Assembly: GCF_014839805.1 (NCBI RefSeq)
Contig: NC_051129.1
Span: 868,001-932,000, forward strand
Origin: Manduca sexta
Lineage: Eukaryota; Arthropoda; Insecta; Lepidoptera; Sphingidae
DNA length: 64,000 bases
Direction of reading: 5' to 3'
Part shown: positions 1 through 12,263 of the stretch, piece after piece
Numbering within the stretch: the stretch's first letter is position 1
How the letters are laid out: each line of letters starts with the position of its first letter
Translations under genes and position numbers: made by a program
Notes under the pieces: model-generated
Database searches by the model: none
Told to the model about the DNA's origin: nothing
What the model saw: only the letters and a program-made list of their open reading frames with translations

Positions 1-506
1 TCAACGCTACTCCTGGACGTAGCATACTCAAATCGGCAAACGTGACCCTAGATAAGTCCAGCAGGAAGTCAATCAAAGTGGTCCTCTTTGACCAATCAGA
101 TGATATGAACTCTTCACTAATTCAAGAACACGAGAAAAGCCCTAAAGATATCAGCTTTGAACATCAAATTGACGAAAAATCGACAGAAAACCTCCATAAA
201 CAGCACACAGATAGCGGCTTGTCATCAATGGATGTAGAGAAAGAAGTGGAAAACAAAGAAAATTCTAGAAGAAAGTCGAAGTTGATGCGGCAGGATGCGA
301 CAGAGGAACGCAGTCCCGTGGTAACACGCAGCAGACGTAAGAGTGTGAACACGCCCTTAGAAACCAGCGTTGAAGATTGTAAACCCAAGAGGTCTAGCCG
401 CAAAAAGGCTTTGCAGGAGGATAATATTATAGAAGAGAAGTTCAACCAGACACCCAAAAGGTCTACCAGAAGACGGAAGAGCAGTGTAAACAGTGTCATG
501 GCGTAG
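1..506 (+). CDS. C-terminal exon of a basic, probably nuclear protein with SILK and RVxF-type PP1-docking motifs (5' partial)
   Basis: The frame is open from the window edge (codons in phase with base 3) to TAG at 504-506, giving 167 codons. No ATG is near the left end, so this is the 3' part of a longer gene, probably a last exon. The sequence shows SILK at 21-32 and, 14 residues on, KVVLF at 75-89. KVVLF fits the protein phosphatase 1 docking pattern [RK]-x(0,1)-[VI]-{P}-[FW], with basic residues before it and acidic ones after it. The rest is low-complexity, with charged Ser/Glu/Lys stretches and repeated basic clusters such as KRSSRKK and KRSTRRRKSS near the C-terminus, typical of disordered chromatin proteins. 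Paired SILK and RVxF motifs are known in Rif1 and in the nucleoporin ELYS/MEL-28. Either could fit, but no folded domain is visible to decide. The frame is clearly more protein-like than the AT-rich background; the identity is a guess. Confidence 0.72.
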   Translation, partial: NATPGRSILKSANVTLDKSSRKSIKVVLFDQSDDMNSSLIQEHEKSPKDISFEHQIDEKSTENLHKQHTDSGLSSMDVEKEVENKENSRRKSKLMRQDATEERSPVVTRSRRKSVNTPLETSVEDCKPKRSSRKKALQEDNIIEEKFNQTPKRSTRRRKSSVNSVMA

Positions 507-965
507 ATTTACTGCAAGAATATTTGTAATGCCTTATTTAGAAATCTATGTATATTTTACTTCTAAGTGCTGAAGAAGAAGTAATCTACAAATTTTTGTA
601 AAGACTGTGGTACACATTGTAAATGATTTTGGATTTTCTGTTTGGTGGCGAGGTAAAAAAGGTCTGTAAAATTTTAGTAATAACATGTAAGCTACGACTT
701 TTATTATTATTGATAATAACAGACATTTATATATACGGCAGTCAGTATCATACACCAATTTAGAAATAGATTTGATACCATAGTGTTATTTCTGTAACAT
801 CAATGTGCCTTTCTGTCTCTAATTTCAGGTCTATTACTCTATGTATAATATTTGTCGAATTCTGCGCAGTGATAAGATCATATCATTACCTTCGAATGAG
901 TAATGACCCGAAAGTAATGCACCTAATAGTATTATACCAATAAAACATTCCAACATTTTTTTCGA
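507..965 (+). other. 3' UTR of the left-edge gene with poly(A) signal AATAAA at 939-944
   Basis: After the stop codon the sequence becomes AT-rich and has stops in all frames. A canonical AATAAA lies at 939-944 and is followed within 25 bases by T-rich then GT-containing sequence, as expected downstream of a cleavage site. Cleavage would fall near 955-965. Other AATAAA hexamers (for example 1083-1088) could serve longer isoforms. Confidence 0.5.
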
Positions 966-2354
966 CCATGGTTGTTAAGTAATTATGGTTATTTTCAACC
1001 AAGTAGCCCACTTGATCGTATGACTTTTCTATAGTAAATTCTTCTATATCGTTATTAATATTGTGTTTACTTTCATTTTAATAATAAAATTTTAGATCTG
1101 TTACATTTTAGTATGAATTATGAGATGACAATTGACTTAGTTTTAAAATAAATTAGGTATTAATTGTGTTCGTAATTTTAGAGGCTTTTATGTAAGCCCG
1201 AGTTCATGACAAAAAATCTTGTTTTTATCCTTATTGTTTTCGAATAATATTTTCATCATGATTGTAGTGCGTAACTTTGTCGAAAAATTATTATGAATTT
1301 TATTTAACGCACCAAACGAAAGTGCCACTTACAACTATCTATAATTTCCACGCAAACTATTTGCAATACATTACGTTATGGCTTGTTTCACAATGTATGA
1401 ATAAACGCTAATCTTCGTATATAATACAGGGAGACTGAATACAAAAGCCAAGCTTCCAAAAAATAGTAATTAGGTTACTATTTGCATTAGGCGGTGCTCC
1501 CAGCAAAACTACGCGCTAACATATTTTAGAAGTTATCTATTTCAACCTATCGGTATGCAATATTACTTGGATCAACAATTTAATAAAAAACATTTCAGTA
1601 GTCTAAAATTTTCAAAATGTCCTAAAATTGACATTTTAAATATTCGTATTTCTTAAATATACTCGCCCTTAATTCGTGCAGCATAATCTTATTAATTTTA
1701 AGTCATATTTTGTGCGCCATAAATGTATGAAACGAATTCTCAAGGCCGTTTGTTCGCGTTTAAAGCCTTAATTGACTTTTATATACTGGTACATTGTGAA
1801 ACAGCCACTAAGTAAGTTACTCATTGTTATGAGTGAAAATATAGTCAACGTTACCCATGAAAGGTTAATGTCTGTAAAATTACTTAATTTTTTGTTTATT
1901 TTCTATGTTTCTTAGACAAATCTCACATAAGTCCTTAGTCAATTTATTGCAAGCTTTTAAATATTTTAATGTTTTTAAAATAGTTATAATATGATTGGTA
2001 AATCTGAGATCAACTGGTGACAAATTCCAATACTATCAAAGTTTGATGTAGTACATCTGCTAGATATCCAAATTGCTCTTCCAAGTATTGTAGCTTATAA
2101 TAAGGCGTAGGTTAGACCTGACTCATCACAAGAGACTGAACTCGGAGATGTTAAATCATGTTATACTGATTCTGCGTGTCTGTGTGAACGAGGATTTAGT
2201 TTTACTACGAAATATTGTAGAATAATGTAAACATTTAAATTAAATAAATATTTTTTAGTTGTTGTTTTATTTTTGCAACATTAGTATGTATATGTTCCTT
2301 TAACTTTAAAAGTGCAATTAGAGACGTAATTATGACATCGAGGACGAGGGGAAT

Positions 2355-2420
2355 TGTTTGCATCACATGATATAATGAGCCTATCGCCATATTAGGAATA
2401 GATCTAAATTTTAAATCCAA
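2355..2420 (-). repeat. Degenerate fragment of SINE family A
   Basis: The run 'catcacatgata...gagcctatcgccatatt' followed by 'gatctaaat' parallels the better-preserved minus-strand copy at 58985-59195 ('catgatgtgata...gagtctatcgccatcttg', 'ttctagact'). Only the body survives; the head and tail are not seen. Confidence 0.35.
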
Positions 2421-3402
2421 ACAAGCCAAGTATGTTTTCTGATTTGAAAACTATAATAGAGATAAATTGCAAACTAACAATATCACCGAAACTTGCATTA
2501 TAAAGAAATGCATGGCATTGTTTCTTCATAACGCGCAGAAATGATTTGTATCTACATGGACGGGAGTTGAGCTGACATTACCTATATATCTATATGTTTT
2601 CCAGTTTTGAAAATCAGTTTAATAGACTTCTAGACCTAGGGCTTAGACAGGGAAGACGATACGTAAATTTAGGTTAGTACCTATAAGGATTTTTTAGTTC
2701 TGGTAATGCGAGACCAAAGTAATAATTATTGGGGGTAAAACCATCTACCTACTTGACATTAATATCAATTATAATGTTACGGGCCCTCAGCGACAGTATA
2801 TACTCCTAATGATTAAACTTGATGGCTTGTGGAAGTCAATGCGACGCTGGACACTGGTGCGTTTTTTTTTAAATTACTGTAGTCGGTATTTCCCACGAAA
2901 CTGGACTTTTTATGAACAGCAAAAAAAACAGCGTATAGCTTTACGTGGTTTTTAAATCCTTAGTTGGCGCCGCCAAACTGCGCCTAGCCAAAGTGCATAA
3001 CTAACTGGGAGATATTGTTCTTTGGCCACGGAACAGTGACCCATTTAGCGCGCTGCCAAATTGTTGTCTCTACCTTAGAGTTACGAAAAGCCGTGAGGGT
3101 ATTTCTGATTATGTGAAATAGTGGATTTTTTATTTCTTTACTTTGCAGAAAGGTGCCATGGTTCAAATAGTAATCATTTTTGAAGGGTAAGTAGAGGTAT
3201 AACAAGCACACATATATTTCTAAAAATATATACCTATCTTACATTGTAAAAAAACAGCAATGGATGGTGGATGCTAACTCGGGACTTAGTTGATGATTAT
3301 GCAGTAAAATTGAGAAATAGATATTAGGTACATTATTTGAATGCATTGTGCTTACTATTTACCATTAGCTTTAATTTACCATAGCAAATCCTCGAATATT
3401 CG

Positions 3403-3437
3403 CGGCAAATTGACTATATAATATAGTTAATTTGCCG
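3403..3437. repeat. Near-perfect short hairpin (16-bp arms, 3-base loop)
   Basis: The left arm cggcaaattgactata (3403-3418) pairs with tatagttaatttgccg (3422-3437), with one G:T pair and loop taa. No element boundaries are visible around it. Confidence 0.6.
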
Positions 3438-3735
3438 TAATAAAAAGTAGAGTTATAAATCTAGTAACAAATGCTGGGAACAGTCACTTAACATAGAAAT
3501 TAACAATACTTTTTATTTCTAAAAATATTTTAAATAAAACTGAATACAAGTTGGGAAGAAATTGTGGTGAGTATTTCGTAGTTCAAAGGTAAATCGTACT
3601 TGGCGGTCGTCCAGAAATGCAAAGTCGCTCGCTTTCACGTTACTCTGATATTAGCCCTACGACAATAAACAATGTAGAGCTTAAAAACTAAAATGGCGAT
3701 GAGTTTTATTCTCATTCTTTCTTTTTTTAGTAATA

Positions 3736-3792
3736 GTAAAAGACATTTTAAGTGTTCGGTTGAATTTATCGCTTCTATAAAATGTCTTTTAC
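3736..3792. repeat. Stem-loop with perfect 15-bp arms
   Basis: gtaaaagacatttta (3736-3750) and taaaatgtcttttac (3778-3792) are exact reverse complements. Inside them, aagtg and cgctt can extend the stem past a small bulge, leaving a loop of about 15 bases. It could be a MITE remnant, a small-RNA precursor or chance. No mature RNA evidence is available. Confidence 0.5.
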
Positions 3793-4130
3793 GATGCTAG
3801 TGATTTCGACAAATTTTATCGTTCAAAAACGTTTATAGCAGAATGTCGGCTAACAAGTGGGTCATCTGATGGCGAGTTATCGAGTGATTACTGTTTGTAT
3901 GCACGTATCATACGCAGTAGGTATCAAGGAATCTTTGTCAATATACTGCCGGAAAATTATTTTAGAAATTATAAGAAAGTTTGGAAAACGATAGGCTTTG
4001 GGCAATCTGACACGTGGGCAGAAATTTTCACGAAACGCAACAGTGAAACTTTTACTGCTCACTCTACTCGGTTTAAATAAGGTGTTAAATAATAAAGCCA
4101 TTAGAATTAAACATAATCCAAACAACTGGT

Positions 4131-4460
4131 GTGTCGACTGAATCCAGTTCCCGCTTATTCAGAGCGCGCCTGCCGCACGTAATCTTATATCTTTATAGGC
4201 GAAACGAAATTTATTCATCGCAATTTTCCGCCACTTTTGACGTTTCAAGAGACCCGTAATTAAAAGGGCAATTAAAAACGGCAGCCGGGGCGGCCGTCAT
4301 AACAATTAACCGAGCCTCGCCCGTTGTTGAACCAGATATCACCGTATCAGATTACGTGAATCTATGCAAATTTCGTCTGGAGCGGGTACCGAGTCGGTAA
4401 TAGAGGGCAATTTGGAGTCTCGCTGGCTGTGGCCAAAATTGTACAACAACGACATTTAGT
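4131..4460. promoter_or_regulatory. Candidate conserved noncoding / enhancer-like patch
   Basis: This block is richer in GC than its surroundings and contains no frame or repeat. It has homeodomain-type words (gtaattaaaa, gcaattaaaa, caattaacc) clustered around 4255-4315, a GC block (cagccggggcggccgtc) and an octamer-like atgcaaat at 4364. Such unique, compositionally distinct blocks in insect intergenic DNA are often conserved, but conservation cannot be tested here. Confidence 0.3.
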
Positions 4461-7400
4461 ACATAAACAATGAAGTAATTAGGGCTTACTTTTTATGCCT
4501 GTCAGGTAAAAATAAAAGGCCTATGCAAATTACTAAAATAAATATTCATTTAGACCTTTTAAAGGAAGAGAATTTTTCTTGGTAAGGAAAACAAATTAAT
4601 GATTTGTGGAAGGCATATAAATGTGAACTCTACCATAAGTGAGCGACACGCGTAAGTGTAGTCTTGAGTGATTCTACTCTATTACAGCATACCTCAGGTA
4701 TAAGTATTTGATAGGGTGAGGGCTGAAATTGTTTTTGCAATCCGTGAAAGAAAATCTCTACTATCGTCTCAGTGGTAGCTATACAGATTATAGGCAGATG
4801 AGCCGGATTGACCAGGATAATGTTCACTACATTTGCACACGACGGATGAGTGAAAATGTAGTGAATTTTTATTCCATACAGCTTAAAAACCTATCTTTGC
4901 AAAAACTTAATATAAAATACTTTAAAACTCGACAACACATCCGAAGTATTTATAGCATTGTGGGTGTTAATGGGATGTAGTGATGAATTACCATCAGATG
5001 AAAAAGAAACTATCAAGCAGGCATCAGCATTTTGCAAAATTTATTATCTACCCGCAAATTTGCACAAATTAAAGTATTGAAAGAAAAAAAGACGTATCTT
5101 ATTGACGAGTTAAGTCATGGTGCTTTTAAAAAAGGAAGGTACAATTACTTTAAACGAGATTTCGGCGCGCTTGTATTTTGTGCGAGAGAAATTCTTTGCA
5201 CACCGACCGTCGCGATAATGCTTTAAGTGTATTTTAAACCGCCCAAAATTAACCGTGCCACGTAAAAGTAAGTATCCATTAAAGTTATCAATTGGCGAGC
5301 GTTTATACAGTAACTTTTCCAAAATAAAAACATGTCGCCGTCGCAGATTAATGTCGATACGCGGTCGGTTGAACCGAAGAGTTTTTCTATCGATATCGAT
5401 AATAAATAACATTTATTTTGGAAGAAATTATGCACATACGTCATACATAGGTGCAGCCAGGCGCTGATGGTAGGATGGCAATTTTTGCAACCGCCTGAAA
5501 GGTTTTTGATACAGGTGAAAGACTTGCTCGTTCGATTGTTTAAGGCCCATCAGCATTGAGCAATCTAAAAAAAATGTGAAGGTAACACTCAGAACTTTAT
5601 ACCATAAAGTACTGCCTTTTATGTACTGCACTGCATTCAACATTAAACTTAAGAGATTTTTATAGTCCAGACTCTCGGAATACTATGAAACACAGCAGTG
5701 CCTACACAACAACACCTATCTATTGAGTAATGAAAATCGTCAAAGCTATGGTAGGAACTTAATCAGTCAGATGGTCGCACATGAGGGACATACCAACTAT
5801 AGCATGTAGACAGTGGTTGATCGTGTCAATAGGATTCCTGCAGTCCACCTTATAACACACTAATTAAATTACCGCTGCCCCCAATGCGGGAATTGTGCCG
5901 AGTGATTGTTCAAAGTGCTTGTTACCAACAAGGTAAAAGGACTTGTTTAAAGACCATAATATTTTAATAAAGAAACGGCTTGTTTTAATTAATTAAAAGT
6001 ATTGTCACATTGTATTCCGAAAGTTGTAGAAACTTGAAACGAGCCTCGGGACTTGCCGAAAACAAGAAATATTTGGGAGCAAAACTTTTCTTATTTTCTC
6101 GGAAATATTTTGTAACTAAGATATTAATTAGGTGTCTTAATTACTGATTAAAACCTTTATTCCATTAATGTAAACATTTGAAAATAGATGTAGTACTCAG
6201 TTAGCTATTGATCGTAAAAATTCTTGGCGGCTTTCACCATCTATTTTTAATTGGGTGATGTCGACTGCTGCACTTAGGATTATCTTTAGATACTAGATAA
6301 ATTCCAGAGGACATGCATGCAATTGTGTATCTTTTAGTTTAGCCATCAGAGTAAACATTTACAATACCATTTTTATGAAGGAGGTCATAAACCTCAAGCG
6401 CAGAAACGTTAAGTGACATTCACCGAATTACATTTTCAAGGTGCGATGTATAATTAGTTGACATAAAAATGACAATGATTAGTGAGCATGTTCTGCGTCT
6501 TGAATGAATTTTCAATCTTTGGAAAGCAAAGTTTCACAAATTGTATGCAAAATTTTATCCTGCAAATGATGCTTGTTTGCTTTATCGATAATAACACATC
6601 ACTAGTAACAATTTTATGCGTTTCGGGTTTGAAGGCGAGTCTGACACGCGAGTCCAGCACTCGACGCTGCATTTTATACTGGACGCGTCTCCGTCAAAAT
6701 GCATCGCGTAACGCTTCACTGGTTAATTATGTCAGATAAAACTTTTTACTTCATTCTTTCATCTCTTTAAGATTGTGGCATAAATGAAAGCATATCGATC
6801 GCTCTCCTCTCATTTATTTGGATTAGTGGTACTTGGTCGGATATGGATCAACATAAAGTGTCATTTTTTTACTTGTAAAACATTTTATTCAATGACTAAA
6901 CCGGTGTTTTCGTTTTGCTATAAGTAGGAATTTTAACTAAGGAAGAAAGTTAGAAAACAGTGATTAGTGTAGATAAGATGAGGTAGATAAAGATATTTAT
7001 GAGGAGGAAAATTATAAATTATAAATTATGAGGAATAGCAGGTTAGTCGCCGATTAGAAATGTTTGTTCATAGTTTCTATATTGACTATATTATCTTTCT
7101 CTACTACAGAGAGTTGACTTCAGGCTGTGGACGATTGTAAAAACTAAGCCATGCTTTGTGCAACATGTTTCAAAAAGTATCGAACCCATACTAGATTTCC
7201 TAGGTTATTTGTACCAGGAATGAAGGCTCCTTATGTACGTTGCTATGTATATGATTTTATCTAAGGCATCTATTTCTAACACGTCTGTATGAAAGTTTAT
7301 TCTGCAGCTCCGGTAGGCATGTCGCGCGGACTCTTGTCAGTTGCCTCAATGATTCGCGCCGTCGACTCGCGTTATGGATCAGTGGACATGTCACGTCACT

Positions 7401-8375
7401 TTGAAGTTTGAGATGTAAAACGGACAATCTTTGCGATTGATGAAACTTCCTTTTCACTGCTGGTGTCGTTTTTGAAATGGTCTGTGATTACTGTTCCTAG
7501 GTTTTTGTGGGCAGAACTTTTAGCCGAGGATGAAAGCTGTGATGATCTTTTATTGACTGCATGGTGGAAGAGGCCGGTGATTGGTATGTATCATATTTAT
7601 TAACTCCTTCAATTCCTCATTGTTATGATTATTTTTTAAAGACTTAATGATTTCAGTAACTGCCTATTTGATTTTAAGTTATTTTGACTATATAATCAAT
7701 GTAGGTACTTATCTAAATCAAGATTGTTAAGAAATTATTTAGATTCTCATGTCTCAGTGTCTTAACTGAGGTAAATTTTATAAAAAAATCTTAGACTATT
7801 AGATGAAGAATGTGAATTTATTTTCCCCATAATTGTGACATGTTGCAGAGATTGTTCCCGCGAGGTGAAAATAACGCGGGTGCGTCGCCGACGTAATCCT
7901 GCACTGCAAACAGTATATCTTCGTTTTGTTTGAGGGCTGTGTAGAGTAGCCATCATTTATGTGTTTACAGATCCATGTTCTTTTGCTGTATTAGAAACAT
8001 AGTTTTATGTTCTACTTCAGCAAGGCGTTTTGGACATTTTAACGAAGAAACCAGCAACGTTCCGTTGATGTTAAGTCTGTTGTATGTCGAAATATGGCAA
8101 CAATATTATTTTGATTGTTTTACAAATGCTAAGATTAGATCCGCTATAATACTGCGGTAAGTTTACATTAGTAGGGGTGTCTTAAGGTGTATTGGGGTGT
8201 TTAAAAGTTCTTCCCATTCGGTCCTATTCCTTTTTTACATATTTTTATAACGTATACATATCAGCGGTGACCACTAACCATCTATAGGGTTATTTGATTC
8301 TCCTTCTTCCAAAAAAAAAATGTCCTACAAAGTTATACAGAACAGTCACACTCCAAACTTCACTTACAGAAAGAT
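4461..8375. other. Intergenic DNA, no supported gene
   Basis: Only short chance frames occur (for example 100 codons on the minus strand at 5110-5412) with AT-driven composition. A minus-strand frame near 4630-4890 has slightly more varied composition but no recognisable motif. GC-richer islets at 6630-6720 and 7300-7400 have no assignable role. Confidence 0.45.
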
Positions 8376-8470
8376 GAGTTTATTAAAAATCGGATTTATC
8401 CGAGCGAGGCGCGGCACGCGGCGCCGCTCGCTTTATCCTGTTTTGTTACACGCCCCGGGGTAAGCTCTAT
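8376..8470. other. GC-rich islet with imperfect inverted symmetry
   Basis: Around 8395-8440, 'ttatccgagcgaggcgcgg' faces 'ggcgccgctcgctttatcc', an imperfect inverted repeat around 'cacgc'. It is strongly GC-rich in an AT-rich setting. No repeat partner was seen in the window. Confidence 0.35.
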
Positions 8471-10764
8471 GTATCACATTAAAATAATCCTATCGGATTC
8501 GAAAACTATGGATTTTATATTGGAGAATGTTATTAGAAGTTTTTCATGCGACGAGATCGAACAAGATGGAGGAAAATTTGGGTATTTGTAACTCGAAATA
8601 TGGTGACGATAGGGGAATGTTTGGCAACTTGCATGGAATGATGATAAATTATTCTAATATTATTATACAGATTATCGAAAGTGGACTGCTAAGATGGAAA
8701 TCTGGCTGACTTCTCCATGTTATGTGTAGATAGACACACATTGATATTATGTTATAAGCACACAGGTATATCTTTTAGCCCTAGTAAAGCCTATTGATTA
8801 TAATTTTTATTTAGACAAAGTTCAAAAGTAATTTATTTCTTAGAGTTATCGAACTTGGCAACAGCGTCAAACATACTGCCAACCTAACATAATTTAATGC
8901 GACGTTATGCTACAAATTAAATCCGCATTCGTTTAATCTGTTTGCATTCTTTCCGCCCTCCCCGAGGCAATGAGACGTCAAACTAAAATATGATAGACAT
9001 TTTTCAGAGATTTAACTGCCCCTCCGCCATGGAGCTAGTTGTTTCGGTAGGGGATGGCGGATTAATTTAGTTGCAAAATATTTTATGTGTTGCATATTAT
9101 AAAATGTTTTTGCATTACCCCGTGTAATATTTACCTAGAGACTTACTATTTTCTTATTTTTTTATTTATATAATCTGGACGAGGAGATGATTTGCTTGCA
9201 AAAGACGTTTTCCCAAGAGCCTTGTCAATAAACAATTTTAAACAGTGCTTAATAAATCAGTATTTTATTCCAAATTATTACACATAAGGAAAAAGGTGAT
9301 ATATCAGTAATTAGTTAAAGCACTTTAGTCTTTAGTACAAGATGAGGCGCAGTTTTCGGTAAGCGAACTAAGAAGACATTGCAAGTGGATGAGCTAGTAT
9401 TCTCTTGAGTTCGCTGGCCAATGGCTGGGTGGTCTCGAATCGCATAGTCACCGCGCACCAACCCACGCAGTGTTACTAATCGTTTAGAGCCGCTGCCTGC
9501 TCCCACTGGTCATCTGATAAGTTATAAATATTGTTCTTGTCACTAGTTCGTGTGAAAATGGTAAAGAAATTTTAAGGTACTGAAGATTTGAATTGGTTTT
9601 GGCGATGGTGTACATTACGTGTAATGTTTTGCTGAATAGGCCCATCGTATAGACTCATTGCATCGGTTAAACGACCAGCTCCAGTAAGCGACCACTTGCC
9701 TGAATAGATTTGTTTACTTACAGATAATAAATTGTCTTTTGGAAATAAAAGCAACAGCATAATTTTGAGCACATTTTATACCAATCGCTTAGGCTAAAAT
9801 CAAAAACGTCGCTCAATTTAGGTGTTAACTGAGCGGTACGTATGTGGAATTACATAATAACAAAAACATTAACAAAGCATTCAAAGGTTACTTTTGGCAC
9901 CTAATTTACGTTATCTTCTAAACTATGAAGTGTAGTGAAAGACGGAAAATAGTATCTATAAATCTTGTTTTAATACTTAATCTTTATTGCTCTAAAGAAT
10001 AGTAGCAATCCAACATATTAGTTGTCGCTAATTGCAATAAGTGGTCGTAATCTAACGCTTTGACTGAATGAAGTTAACAACTCAACCAAGTTGTTACTAA
10101 CCAGCTCAACGACCCTACAATATACGCCATGAAATAGGCGAGGTTCAAAATTCGAACACCAAAATGAGCAATTCAAATATGTGTCAGTTTCGTAATAAAA
10201 ATAAAAAAACTAAAATTCGATATTCAAATCTGTGTAAAATATTGCAACAGACACGAACATTAGATAATTTTAAACTGTTTGTGGAGGTAGTTTTAGTCTA
10301 TCAGTATGCCATAATGAGTTTCATAAAGTTGTCTGTTATTTTACGAAGTCTAATTAAGTATATTGTAGATTGTGCTTTTCAGTTTGATGTAGTGTTATGG
10401 ACTTTTGTGGTTAATGTAGTTAATACAATGATATTAAAAGGTTAAAAGTGTATCAACAGTATTGTACTTCAATTTTATGGACGACGTGTGTGCGCCGCGT
10501 TTTAGCAAAGTTGTATTAATGTAAGATGATATTTTCTATTTTATTAGCTGGAGAAATAAGTGGTTTTAATTTAATCAATCATGATTCAAGATTGAGCAGG
10601 TATTTATATGAGCAATTGTTATTACGTTTCTGTCTATCAATGCATTTGCCCGGACCATATACTTAATAATACCTTTATCCATTGTTCGTTCATCCTTTTT
10701 AACAGTGTAATCCAAATAAAAAATATTCCTCTAGCTCATTTGTGTACTTTTAGCAAGGCTATCT
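8471..10764. other. Intergenic DNA with one GC-richer unique patch (8880-9065)
   Basis: No supported gene. The patch near 8880-9065 has evenly mixed composition, with 'ccctccccgaggcaatgag' and an inverted pair ccgccat (9024-9030) / atggcgg (9054-9060), followed by the homeodomain-like word ggattaattta. It is a weak regulatory candidate. Confidence 0.3.
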
Positions 10765-11060
10765 AATCTAAGTAATATTATAATTGCGAAAGTTTATAAA
10801 TGTTTGAATGTTTCAGAACTAAACGTAGAAACAGCTAAACGGATTTGGATGAAATTTAAAATATGAATAAACAATGTCCAGGACATTAACACATATACTA
10901 GTTTTATCCCGGTAATTTACGCCCGGAAATAATGGAATGTTTTTAATCTGATTTCTAAATAGATGATGCTGAATTTGTACAGGTGGCGCTATAAATCAAT
11001 ACTGGGTTTTAGGGACCATTGTAGCGGGAAAGGCTTTTCATGCCGGCGAAGCAACACCTA
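10765..11060. repeat. Degenerate interspersed repeat, group F
   Basis: It begins 'aatattataattgcgaaagtt' and includes 'aaacggatttggatgaaat' and 'gtagcgggaaaggcttttca...cggcgaag'. These are blocks I associate with a very common lepidopteran interspersed repeat. The terminal block recurs near 24893-24930. Confidence 0.4.
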
Positions 11061-12085
11061 GAACAAATAAAAGTTTAAAACGTCGTAATCTTCGACTTGT
11101 ATCTCTATCTTTTTATAAATATGGCATCATTGTTTTATAGGTAATTTTGCCATGTCCAGTGAGTACCTAGATGTTAAAATATTAACATAACTTTAAGGTT
11201 AATAACTTTCGACCTGAAATAGGCTAAACAATTGACAGTCACAAATAATATAGATCAGAATTCGACTTGTATTAAAAAAAATGATTGATACTATTCTGTA
11301 ACATTTGTAGCACTTTACGACAAAGTTCTTAGTTCTGCGGCGTGGTAAACAAAGCCCAACATTTCTATTACACGGGATCAACGTAGACAGCCGATCAACA
11401 ATTTCTATTGAATCCAATCATCTGCACGTCCGAATGACGATTCAATCGACGCCGGCGCAACTTACAAGATTTCTGCGTGAATTAGAAATCTGATTTGGAA
11501 AAAAGGAAATTTGCTTCCTTTGCCTACATTTATTGTTTTTGGTTTTGATTCTGGTTATTTTAATGGTACTTTTGTACATTTATTATTTAACGTATGGAAT
11601 GTCTTTTTATAGTGTTTCTGGCCAATATGTTAATATTTAATAGCGTTTGCCCGCTGTCTTACCATAGAGGGAATTGTTGAAAAATTGACAATTCATGAGA
11701 AGTTTTGCCAAAAATAGAAGTGTCTTCGACGGTCAATATTATACTTTGTGTACTTACTACAAAGTGCAATTTTGCCTTCGATATTTTAACATTTGACAAC
11801 TAAAAATAAAACCATTACAAGTAAATCGTTTAAGACTTTGACCACAGAAAACTGTTAATACAAGCACGTTGTAAATTATAATAAAACAATAAGTTCCAAA
11901 TTAATATTAATTCATTATCAGTTACCGTTATTAATTAACTAACGGGTTCTGTTGAGACGCGGGGAGTGGGAAAAGTGTTGCCGTAACAAATAAACAGTGT
12001 GAAAGTTGAATATAGATATAACTAATGAAAATACTTGATATCATAGCGAATAGAGAAAACAAATAAAAAGAATGAGAAGGTGTTA
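11061..12085. other. AT-rich intergenic DNA, nothing recognised
   Basis: No protein-like frame and no repeat family could be identified here. Confidence 0.4.
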
Positions 12086-12263
12086 AAACCCGCCATGGTG
12101 GCCCACGTAAGTGCGTCGCGTTTCAGTCAGTCTGTGTATATGCGGTTCCAACGGGCCGGCATAATTGTGCCGACTGTCGTGGTAATCATCTCTCGTCAGC
12201 CGACATTCTATTACACCCCACTCCACTTACCATCAGGTCATTTTGTCGTGCCCCTAGAAAAAT
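12086..12263 (+). repeat. Interspersed repeat, family C (near full length)
   Basis: The block runs from 'acccgccatggtggcccacg' through 'gttccaacgggccggcat' and 'ccccactccacttaccatc' to 'tcgtgcccc'. The same order of blocks occurs at 52728-52910 and 55171-55312, and on the minus strand at 47840-47979. It has no coding capacity and is probably a SINE or other short nonautonomous element. An open frame of 61 codons inside it is a by-product. Confidence 0.7.

Larger units (their letters stand above)
966..4130. other. AT-rich intergenic DNA without a recognisable gene
   Basis: No protein-like frame was found. The stretch holds a degraded repeat fragment near 2355-2420 and two good hairpins (3403-3437 and 3736-3792), listed separately. 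Confidence 0.5.

Noticed and set aside
4630..4890. Minus-strand frame of about 87 codons with fairly varied composition
   Set aside because: It lacks an ATG start and any recognisable domain, and flanking sequence gives no splice or promoter context. It is too weak to call.
5110..5412. 100-codon minus-strand open frame with overlapping frames on both strands
   Set aside because: Several frames are open at once and none has protein-like composition or motifs.
10164..10445. 93-codon plus-strand open frame
   Set aside because: AT-driven Asn/Lys/Ile/Val composition with no motif.
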